Assembly (NCBI RefSeq): GCF_032854445.1
Contig: NC_088305.1
Span: 8,621,606 to 8,685,605 of the forward strand
Source of the DNA: Liolophura sinensis
Taxonomy: Eukaryota > Mollusca > Polyplacophora > Chitonida > Chitonidae
Direction of reading: 5' to 3'
DNA length: 64,000 bases
Shown: in pieces, positions 34,701-46,700 of the stretch
Layout: each line of letters begins with the position of its first letter
Numbering within the stretch: position 1 is the stretch's first letter
The notes under the pieces: model-generated
Told to the model about the DNA's origin: nothing
Seen by the model: the letters and a program-made list of their open reading frames with translations, nothing else
Databases searched by the model: none
Program-made: the position numbers and the translations under genes

Positions 34701-37700
34701 CCCGGGAGAGTACTTGTTATGGGGAAACCATGTACGTGTACCACGTTTCAATTCAGTGCCATGAACCATTTTGAAGGAAAAGATAGAAAAATGCCATGTG
34801 ACAAGAATGAAAGACGTGGTGCAAACCTGTGACCTTCTCTTTTGGTAGAGACAATCTTAGATTTGGTGACAATGCCACCAAAGTGCTTGCCTGTAGAACA
34901 CTCATGAATGGAAAACTTCAGCTCAACATAATGATAGAAGTACTGAAGTTATAAAATTGTTTAAAATTGATTCTAATGCACAAAATATTACAGTGTGAAT
35001 TTTTTTTTTTTTTTTTTGTATTTAATAGTGAGTGATTGAGTGCTTGGGGTTTAACGTTGTACTTAGTAATTTTTCAGTCATATGACGACAAAGGAATCCT
35101 TAGGACGTATGTGATGTGCCTCCTTGTTGCAGGACGGATTTCCACCGCTCTTTTATCTAGTGCTGCTTCATTGAGAAGCCTTACCAAAGGCAAGTAAGCC
35201 GCCCCGCCCGAGCCATTATACTGATAAGGGTCAACCAGTCGTAGCACTATCCCCTTCATGCTGAATGCCAAGAGAGGAAGTTTTGTATTTAATATGCCTA
35301 CAGTGAATCAATGATAACATATCCCTCGTAATATTGTGCTCTACATGTGTGGAAATCCTGAGCTCAGTATATGCAGTACTTTTTAAGATACCACCCGTAA
35401 CATTTTGTTTAACATCTCTTTCACTACTTTTGGACACTGACTCAGATTCTCAAGATATGAACAAATCCTACCACTCATCCATATAGCAACAAAGTCTACG
35501 TGTTTATGGACATGGAAGTACAGACAGAGGGTAAACCGTACCATCCCTGTTATACAGGTACCAGCCTATAACAACTTGATCCTCTGTTCCTTAAGTGAGA
35601 CCTCTTCTTCTGATCAATAATTAGCTGTTACACACCCACACACACTGAAGGACTTAATAAACGCAGCTGGCGGCTGGTGTTTCTTCTAGATGAACATCCT
35701 CACGGCTGCTGTTCTTCCTACCACTACCCAACACACACCCCCCTCCCACCCCACTCCTCTGTCGACTGCTCTGGAATTAGCTACTACTCACCCATCACTT
35801 GTGAAGTACGACTGCCATGTGGTGGGCAGATCAGATTTAGAGTGGATTGTCCTTTCTATTCCCCACACCTTCAGTTCTACACCATCTACAACCTGGGTGC
35901 GGTCTTCTAACTTTTTCTGTAACAATCACACACAAGGATACAACATAAAGGCTTGTTTCCAGTAACAACATATTTCAAAAAAATTTTACATACCCTATTA
36001 AATTCTTTAACCTTTTCAACTGCCTCTGAAATCAATATTTTGAAAGATTCTGAGAGAACCATGGGGTGTTGAGAAATTATTTGCACAGTTTAATGAAACG
36101 TGCATCTTTAGTGACACAAACAAATCATTTTAGCATCATTTTAATAATCACTGTATGCATAAAATGCCTTAGTGGTTGAAATGGTCGAAGATTTACAGTA
36201 AATTCACAACAATTTTTTTAGTAATGAAACAAGCCAAACAAAGCTGTAAAACTACTCAGAATAGTTGATATTGTTTACACCATACATTATAAGGATGCTG
36301 AATACCAAGTTCACAAAATTCTTAAAAATTTATTTTCATTAAGGGTCGTAAAAATCTTGCGCACAAGGATTCGGCCTCTCAAACTTGCCAGGTGTTTAAC
36401 TCTAAAAAGTTTTATCATTTGATGTACATAGTAAATACATTTCCCATCTCTACGTTATCTAATTTTTTCTTCCTGTTTCTTTACAAGAAATCTTAATACC
36501 TACATATACATGGATCAGTAAATAATAACCACAAAAATCCTTGGTCAACCACGATGACACAACTGTGTGGAAACAGTTTCCTACAGGTTACTGGAGAAGT
36601 TGTGACAATTATGCAGATAATATTTCTGTCTCAGCAAATAGTAGAATTCTTGATTCAAAATTTTAAGCAGTTGGAACTGAACTTAAAATGACTGCTCTGT
36701 AGTTTGTTCTCTGAATATTGTATGGTTTGACATAAGTATAAGAAATAGGTAAGATTGAATCCACTGAGTAAAACTTAGTCCAAGATTGCCCTGACATTAC
36801 ATGTAAGTTTGGCAAAACATTTATAGACCGACGACGGTCATAATTCAATGCCTGAGCGTGTTCCACTTCAAACCTCTATACACACATTTCTAGATTATCT
36901 TTTCTAAAACATCTTGTGATTTTAACAAGAGTTTTAATGAGATTTGGTTCTTTTTAACCTCTTTTAACCATGTTCGTCTTTTTGTCTTGATTCTTAATGT
37001 TCCCATCATGTAAAAAAACCATTCCTGACCTCCTTGTGTAAACATGTTTTCATCACAATATTGCTGACATATTGCCGACATGGCGTTAAGCCACAATCAT
37101 TCATTCATTCATTCATTCCACTTCAAACCTGATGCAGTTACCTGCCCTTGTCAAATATTTCAGAGCTTGCAAAAAAGTGGGTGGCTTAAAGCCTTCCAAA
37201 AGAATCCACAATGCGCTTGCAATAAATCGACAGATGAATAGGAAAGGGACATATGTTACCGCAAACAATAAAAGGCCTTGGAAACTTATTGGACAGGAAA
37301 ATTCTGCATCAAACACTGTGACCAACTGCTACAGCAACTGCATCAGCTTTTATAATGGAGCGTGTTTCTAACAATGGTTTGGGGCCATCCTTTTCTGAAC
37401 AAAGTTTTGTCAAGCCATATAACATCAGAGCAATCTCAGACTATTTGTAAAGAAAGGGTTTTTTGCTGGCTCTACACCAGAGGGAGCCACTCAAGCTAGG
37501 CTGGACTTACGTAGGTGGCCTGGCAGACGTGGCTGTCGGAGTCAAAGGAGAGGAGCTGGAAGTTCTGTGGTATTCCCTTCTGTATCATCAAGCGGTGTAG
37601 GAGGAGGTTTGAGCCTGTAACCATGGTAACAAGACAGATGACTGGCATGTGAAGGTTACAATTAATAATTTTATTAATAATTTAGCGACAACAATTTTGG

Positions 37701-40700
37701 AGCGATTCTTTCAGACAACAGAGGTCAGGGGACTACTGTACGTCACATAATGTAATACACTGTATTTATGGAATTCACGTAGAATTTAGCTTCTGGCAAC
37801 TGACACGTCAATTCTGATTGGTTTATCTATCTTAAAGGGCCATTTGCATTTTTTTTTGTGAAGTTTGAAAAGTTCCTTATTTCTTGGAAAAACTAAAGTA
37901 ATGGCATCAAAAGTTTTAATCATTTCAAGGCCTTTACATGCTTCAGAAACTTAAGCTTACCGTAGAGCTGAGAAATAAAATACTCTTAAGGCAGTTTGCT
38001 AAGCTGTTTGCTCTGTGCAGGGTGTTTTTGGTAAGAATTCTCCCTCTTAAAGCCCTGCAACAAATACCTAGCATCTTTGATATTTTACGGACTCGCAAGG
38101 GGCAAATCTCACTGTGTGGGGTGACGCTGAGCTATCAGCTGGGGGAAGAATTGTATCAACCAATTAAAACAACTTTAATTTGTCAAATGATATCAAGATG
38201 GCGAGCCCTTGTGAATTGACGACTGACATACTTATAGACGACAAGATTATTGATATTTGGCCAGATTATCCTTACTTATATGATGTCAGGTCTGCCGATA
38301 TTAAAAACCGGGATAGGTGGCAGCAAGCTATAGAGGAAATAGCCACGGTGTTAAACCAGACAGGTATACGATTTCTCAGATAGCTTTGGTATGCATGTCA
38401 AACACAAAATTGAAATTCTGAGAGCGAAAAAATTCAAACGGACCTTACATGTCTCACGCCTCCGCCATCTTGAACTCAAATGACATTTTCATGGCTTTTC
38501 TTTGGTTCTCTGAAAGATTCAGCTCAGCTGATAGTTCAGTGTCACCCCATACGGTAAGATCTGCCCCTTGCGAGTGCATAAAATATCAAACTTGCTACAT
38601 ATTTGTGGAACAGCTTTGACAGGAAGAAATCTCATCAAAAACAACACGCACATGCAAAGCACACGGAGCAGCTGAGCAAATATCCTCGAGAGTATTTTTC
38701 CTCAGCTGTTAGCTCTTGTCTGCGATAAGCTCTAAGGGATAATAGAGAATTAGACCAAAAAAACTGTGCTGAATCAAACTACTGTCCTAACAAACCTCAC
38801 ACAAAAAAAATATATCTCCCAGAATCAGGCACAATGAGTAATTTAGTGGAATTCTAAACTTTCATCAAACATATGATACAATATCAAACATATTACACGT
38901 ACCTGAACACTGTTTATATAACAACGTCAATCTTCCTTGTTTATTAATTTATTTGATTCATTTCACTTGCTCGCTGCTGACCAGTCTTATGTTTGGGGAA
39001 AACCAAAGAGCCTGGAGTGTTAAGCCATCAACCCTTGGCAAGATACTGACAAACCTTCCCACAATGTGAGATCAGCATTGTTTTGGTAAGTAGCCCTACC
39101 ATGCAGGAAAACTAAGACATTGTATTATCAACATGACATCACACAACTGTTGCAATGACGTATCTCGAAAACGTGGGGATAACCTATTACAACATCGGAC
39201 GTCGGAGGAAACCACCACACCTGAGACACCAGGTACATGTACCTGATAAATCTCCTGATTTAAGGCTGCAGCTGAGACAGTTTGAATGTTCATTCGCCCA
39301 GCAAACATGGAAAGGACCGGTAACGTGGGCTGGTTTCACAAAAGTTGTGAAATCCAGTAAATTGATGACATGTAAGTTAGCAGTTTTTTTCTCTACCAGA
39401 ATTCTTCAGACTTTTCAACCACCACTGCGACCAATATTTAAGAAACATTCTCAGAGAAATATGGAGCGTAGAGAAATAATTTTGGACAGTTTTATGAAGC
39501 TTGCATCTTTAGTGACGCAAACAAATCACTTTCAGCATCAGTTTCACTATAACTTTGAGCATAAATTCCACTGGAAAAAGTGCTTTAGAGGTTGAAAAGC
39601 TTAAAGATCATCATGGAGTGTTTCTCCACAAGAATTCGAATGCAACAGTCAAAAGGAAAGCAGCATGATTTACAAGAGGATGAATAAGCGAGTTCAGCTT
39701 TTCTGAGCACTATCTGATTTGCCTTAATTTACCTTCTGATATAAAGCCAGCCATTTTATCCACTGGAAATGACTGTGTTGACTTCTGTACATCCTGATAA
39801 AGAGAGTTGAACAATATGACATTTCTGATAAACATGAAAGGGGAAAAAAATCAGGAACAAAGAGATTCTTGGCAAAAGGACACCACTATTATGGTTAATA
39901 GGGATTACACTTTCTGAATATAGCACAGATTCTAGTGCTGAAATTTGGCTGAGACCACTGCGGGTTTTGAAACAGCGACTTCAGAGTCAGGCACCAAACC
40001 ACCAGCAATACATGTCAACCGTCTAGACCACTCGACCAACAGGCCTTCCACAAAAATGGAAGGTAGTTGACCGGTAGACTTTACAGCGAACATGCATTAC
40101 CCCTCTGATGATCACAAACATTGCACTCCATTAGGTGAATATATATAGGTTAACGATAATACTGTTACTTAATCCACTTTCTAACTGACATCTATACCTA
40201 CAAGGACACCAGACATGTTCTCAATTTTAACCATCCAAGTGCAAGTTTTTTCTCTATTCCGAGACTGAACAGCAGTTTCTGCTGTGACGTCACATGATCC
40301 CTGCTTTGCCCTTTTGCCTTATGGTGTATGCAACAGCTTTTTAAGTATTCCAGATTAAAAATCGAATTCTAGAGTTACTAAGCACGTCAGAGGCCTTTTA
40401 GGTTCCTTTCCACGCCTCTTCCAAAATAACAAAGGTTAAATTATTTGTGTTGTTTTCTTTTAACGGCCCTGTAAGTCCTCTGACTGCAAACAAGGACTTA
40501 GTAACAGTGGAGGCAGGAGAATCTCAAATTGCCCAAGGCCAGAATTGAACCCACACTCTGAGCATGTTAAAGCCACAGTCACCAGCCCTGCACCCCAACA
40601 TGTAAACAGAGTCATGATTCAACAGAAATAATGTAAAAACTAAAGTTTACGGCAAAGCAAAATAATAGTAAAAAAAACATTTCATTTCTCTCCTCTATGC

Positions 40701-43700
40701 TTACCTCCCCTTGAGTGATGACTCTATTGACAACAAAGTTATCAGCTTGCTTGATTAACACAGTCTTCCTGTCCAAGGGGCAGTTTTCAAGCTGGAGAGA
40801 AAACACATTATAAACATATAAACAGTACACCTAAATGGATTTAATTAATGTAATTCTTCAACCTTTTCGCATGTTTGCAAGGTGTTTATTCAAGCATATT
40901 CTGAAGGCATTATTCTGTGTTGACTGATAAAATTATACTTTTTTTTTTTTTTTTGAAGCCATGAAACTGGTCAATCTATCCAATGTAGTCTTATCTCCAA
41001 AATCATATAAAAAGGTGCATAAACTGCACTGAAAGTTGCTCTTTCATAGACGAAAAATTTGAAGAATAAGAGTATTGATTTGATTCTTGTTTTAACCCCA
41101 TACTCAAGACTTTTTCACATACAAAAAAAAGTGGTTGTAAACAAATACCTAGCATAAACCACCAGCCTTTGGCAAATTACTGAGAAACTTTCCCCCAGAG
41201 ACATACACACCATAATGGTGGAAGATAAGCGGTCTTCAATGGATGTTAGACTACGTAAACAAAAGTGTCATCGTCCGCTAACATTGTGAGGTTAATGAAG
41301 TTACATCACAGCATGTATCTACAGTTTCACAAAAAAGCACAGCATTTCTTTGCAGCTATGCATTTTGAAAAAAAAAGAAAAGAAAAAAAAGGATAATGTT
41401 TTATTGGTCCATGAAAGATGTGTAAGGTTGGAAACTTTCACACAGGCAGAAAACATAAATTATACGTTCCTGTTTCTTGTGACAAACAATAAAAAAATTT
41501 CCACCTTTGCAATCTGGTAAGGATTCCCTGAACTGAATATACTTTCCTACCTTGACATACTCATGATGGTGTTGTTCTAACGTCTCCAGACGTTCAGACA
41601 CATGCGCTGTAATCGATGTGCCACATGGAACATTGTCAATAGCACCATGGCTATTAGCATGCACCAAGAAGCAATTCTCTCCGTTGCGAATGGTCTGTTC
41701 CACAGAAACGCTGAACTCGCCCAGTTCACGTCCTGTGTCAGAAGTTGTGACAAGGTCATCTCTAAACAGCAGATACTTGTAATCTTCTCCTCCTGTATAG
41801 CAATCATAGTAAAAATTCAACACTTTCACTCTTGCTCAAAATTTTAAAGCAAAAGAACTCAGAACTGAAGAATTTTGCACATACACTGTAGATAGTGTAA
41901 CTCTGAAATCATTTCACCTGTTTGGAAGATGTTTATTTAAGCATATTCTAAAGGTATTATGCCGTTCAGATTGGTAAAATTATACTTTTTATGAGGCTCT
42001 GATATTGGCCAATCCAACCAATGTAGTCCAAAATCTATTTATAAATGTGCATAAATTGCAGTGCAAGTTGCTCTTTGGTATGGAAAAAGGTAGAGGAATT
42101 AGGGTACATGTAAAATTTTGCTTCCTGCTTGTTAGACAGGGATGTCTTCACGTCTCGATGTGCATTACGTACCAACAAGGATAATTTCACAATATCCCAT
42201 GAAAAGTTCATGTCGTCTTGCATGGAGGCCCTCCTTGAGTGAATGGCAAATATCAAAAGATGGGATATCAAAACTAAGTGACCAAATGACCGAGGAACTG
42301 TCACTGCCTCACTTCAGGCTCAGACAGTAACACCAGTGGCTTGCTGCAACTATCACTTATTCTGTAACCCTGGACATTTTTCGCATTACATGTACGACGA
42401 TCAAGGACGATAACTCTCATGTTTTACTCCCTTTGGTGCATATGCAAAATGCTCGACCGATGACATAAATAGAACCGACCAGTCTATCATGAAATGGGAT
42501 GTTGTCTTCGCTGACAAAAATGAATGGACAGATACATGTATCACAAGTCAGGTGTAAACTGAACGTCTCGCGACATTGTTAATTTCATTCTATTAGCGGC
42601 AAAAGCTATTGTGAAATCATGATCTCACAGAAAGGATAAAGATACACATACATGTATGTAATCAGTATATGGTGGATGATTTGCAACATTGTATTTCATT
42701 CCCAGTGAAGACAAATATGCCACAGATAGATTGAACATCATCACGAACTAATCAGTGTGCTGCAGACCATATGTAAACAACACTTGGCAGCCATGTTCAT
42801 GTCACGGTGAGAAATGTTTCACCGTTCAAACCACTTCACCAATTAACAGCCCCATTTGCCTTATAGACTGGTTAGGTACCCCTTTTGTCTAGAAACGATG
42901 GTTTTGCCTGATGTGTATGACATTGCAGGTCACGCACTATTTAGAATAACTTTGCTGGGACCATTGAACACTACATCGTATGGGTTTTGGGGAGGGTTAC
43001 AGAATTAAAATAATAATTCCTGCTATGGGTGTCTAGCGGCAGTTTCATAGCCAATAAGGTGGACATGCTAAAACAAAAACTACGCCTTCGACCTAAAATA
43101 ATAACCTCGTCCACCTTATTGACTATAAAAGTGCCACTAGACACTCATAGCAGGAACATTATCTCTTAACTAAACAGGGCTTGATAAATGAGGTGATGAG
43201 TTTGAATAGAGCTCTTGCTAGATTTGTGAGGTACCTCAGTTTACTTAAGGCAGTCTTGTTTCCTCTACCCATAAACCTGACCATCATGGAGTTCAACATC
43301 TACCCATCAATTTTTTTTTCTTCTATTACAGGTATAAACGGTTAATGCCAAACCATTCTTCTTGCAGGATAAGAAGGGTAGTTTGTACAAAGCATGGCTG
43401 TGCACACATTCCCAGACACCTACCAATGGACTGTAAGAATTGCAGAGCTGTAGAGCTGGCTGTGGGCATCTCCTCTTCCTGGCTCGGCTGTGCAGAGTCC
43501 GGGTTAGCAGGTGCTGTCCTAACAAACATAGGCAACATCAACAACATCTTATGGATCAGTGATCAAGTATGTGTGTATGTATACTCGAGGTTTTACGTCA
43601 TACTTAACACTGCGCCATGCCACCAAAGTATTTCGTTACTGAAGTATCCTGCCAAAGACCCATTTACATGACACAGAGCAACCAGTTCTATTTTCTTCAT

Positions 43701-46700
43701 CTTGCCTCTCAGTGCTGCAGTGAGTACCAAGCGACAGTCTCTGTTGTGACCCGACTGAGTTTGATCACATGGCTGTCGACTTTCAAGGTGGACGCTCTAA
43801 CCATTGGTCCACTTTAAAAAGTGATGAAGACCAGCAAAAGAAAGTTGCTCAGTTACCGTCCAATGACATAAATAAATTAGGTAGAAACTTGAACCTACCC
43901 TCTCTCACACACACTTGTCCGTGTAACTAGAATGCTAGTTTAACGATGATGTGTATGAGGCTAGCATATAGATCAAAGGTAATTCTGCACAAAGTTTATT
44001 GTCAAAAGTATTGGACTGACCTTTGCTCCTTTATTGTTTGCACATCTATACATGTATGCACGTGAAGGGCTTTTTTTATCATTTTATAATGGTCAGCGTA
44101 CTGGTGCAGTGTAAAGACCCAGGAGCCTCTCACCGATGCAGTAGCTGTGAGTTTAAGTCCAGCTCATGCTGGCTTCCTCTCTGCCGGATGGGGAAGGTCT
44201 GTCAGCGACCTGCGGATGATCATGGCTTTTCCCCAGTTTCCTCCCACCATAATGCTGGCCACTGACTTATAAGTGAAATATTCTTGAGTACGGCGTGAAA
44301 CACCAATCAAATAAATAAATAAATCATTTTAAAATGAAAGACAACACCTGACTCACATCTATGTCCACTGAAAGACTACCATTCAAAGTATCTTAAGCCG
44401 GCTTTAAATATTTTTTTAGATTAATTTCAAACCAGTAAAAGTTTAGTGAAACTTCATCTTGCTACAGCTTCATCTCATCTCCATTATCGGCGGCAAGATG
44501 ACGTCACGTTTACTTCAGCTCTCTAACGTCGAAGGAATTTTCTGTATTATAATCAAAGCAGTAAGCCTATTACAGATAAAAGTTGTGGACTTTGGTGATG
44601 AAGTCCAAGTGATAAATAGCTTTCTCGGAAATTAGACACAGCTGCTTGAACTGTTTAAGTAACAGGTACATGTAGATGCACGGGGGATTCCTGGTTCAGG
44701 TCCAAACCTATGGAGAAGTTGTACTGGTGATTTTGACCCCTGTTAAATGTTTACAAAATTAAAATAGGATTGTTGTACAACTAGATTCATGGTCAATTTT
44801 GAAACAAATGGCAATAGCTCTAAGTACTACTGAGGCTGATCTATAGGCTTCTAAGATGAGAACAGTGTTAACCTAGTTATCACAGACGTCAGACAGCACT
44901 TCTGCTTGAATATGGCATTTCAATAACTTTTCTGTATTTTATAAAAGAAAACAGGGAAAAAAATCATCCCTTGTATGTGAGAAAGACAAAGGAGCAAAAT
45001 TTAAATTCTTTAATTCTACTAAATTTAGAGAAAAAATAATCATATTATAAGAATTCATTAATTGTCAGCATTGTCCAATGAGATGCTATCTTCTCATTCC
45101 CATAAACCTTCGGCATCCCTAATGAAAACTTTTCACTGACATATTTATTATTTAGAAACTGCTGACTGAACGCCAAAATGAAAGACAAAAAATGTAATTG
45201 AACAGGGTGTCCCAGAAGTCACACACCATCCAGGTTGAGGTTGAATGCTTGAGCTACAGAGCGGTGTGTCGCCCCATCTCTTCCAAACATAAAAACCAAT
45301 TCAACTTTTTCTTGTACTGTTACTGTATTAGCCATAATTAACACTGAAAGAGAGAAAAAAATATAAAAACAGTATTAAATCTGAAACACAGAAAAAAAAT
45401 GAAAATCAGGATGGTGCACGACTTCCCTGTATAATTTGAACACCGTGTTTAAATAGGCCTGGGGTCTACTGGGAATGTAGTTTGAGCCCAGACAGTTTGC
45501 TACTGTCTGACATAATTTGTCATACCATCGTTGAATATTATATAGCTGGGGCCTCCGTGGCTCAGTCAGTTAGCGCGCTAGCGCAGCGTAGTGACCCAGA
45601 AGCCTCTCACCAATGCGGCGCTGTGAGTTCAAGACCAGCTCATGCTGGCTTCCTCTCCGGCTGTACGTGGGAAGGTCTGCCAGCAACCTGCGGATGGTCA
45701 TGGGTTTCCCCCGGGCTCTGCCCAGTTTCCACCCACCATAATGCTGGCTGCCGTGGTATAAGTGAAATATTCTTGAGTACGGCGTAAAACACCAATCAAA
45801 TAAATAAATAAATAAATAAATATTATATAGCTTGTAAATTAACTAATTTTACACCTGTGGTGGTTTGTAAATGATGCACACCTATCCCATAACACTGCAC
45901 GAAATGGCCTTTCGGTTACACATAACTAAATCATTGTAAACGATCTGAAAATGATGTCTTATGCAGTAATTCTGTGTTATCGTATGTTACTTCATGGAGT
46001 GAACAGGTAAAGGCTACATCACAGCTTAAACTGTGAAATTTGAAAGCAACTTGTTTGATGGGATAAAATTCTCAAGATGTCTGCCTCAATACACGCCAGC
46101 CATTTGTGTCGTATTGTCATTTTGTTCTACATGTAATTCGCTGAAATCTCATTAAAATGATGAAGTATGATGCTTTTCAGAAAGCTTGAGAATCCTGCCT
46201 TTGATTGAAATATGTTTTAGCAAGGTGCTACCTTGTCCTATAAGTAAAAGGCTACCCTGGAAAAATAATCAGGTACATAACAAAGAGTTAACTGAAATAG
46301 AATATAAACTTTGGTCAAAGTAGATGGTTACGTGCTAAAAATTTACTCAAGTAGCTGGCCTCAGCCCACAGGTAGCGGGTAATTGCCTTCTAACAGGTCT
46401 AATAAACCCCTTGACCAGGCAAATGGTAGTTTGGTACTGTACATGGTAGAAGGAGACTGATGAACATTGATTTGGTCAATCTAAGCTTTGACCACAAGGA
46501 GTTTTAGTCTCTTGCATTCTTCTATAGCTAAGCACATGTACTTTGCCTCACTGTCATGGACATAACAAAGTTGACACACTTCCTGAGAGGTAATACTTGA
46601 TTAGATTGCCATTAAAAACAAATCTGAATGACTTGAGGTCTAGCAGCCAAGGTTATAACATATCCAAATATTTCTAAAATCACCATGCCTATTGGTCAGT

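Noticed and set aside
42035-42304. Possible extra CATIP exon on the minus strand
   Set aside because: The exons at 43424 and 41792 join in phase without it, and the ORF overlaps direct repeat E.
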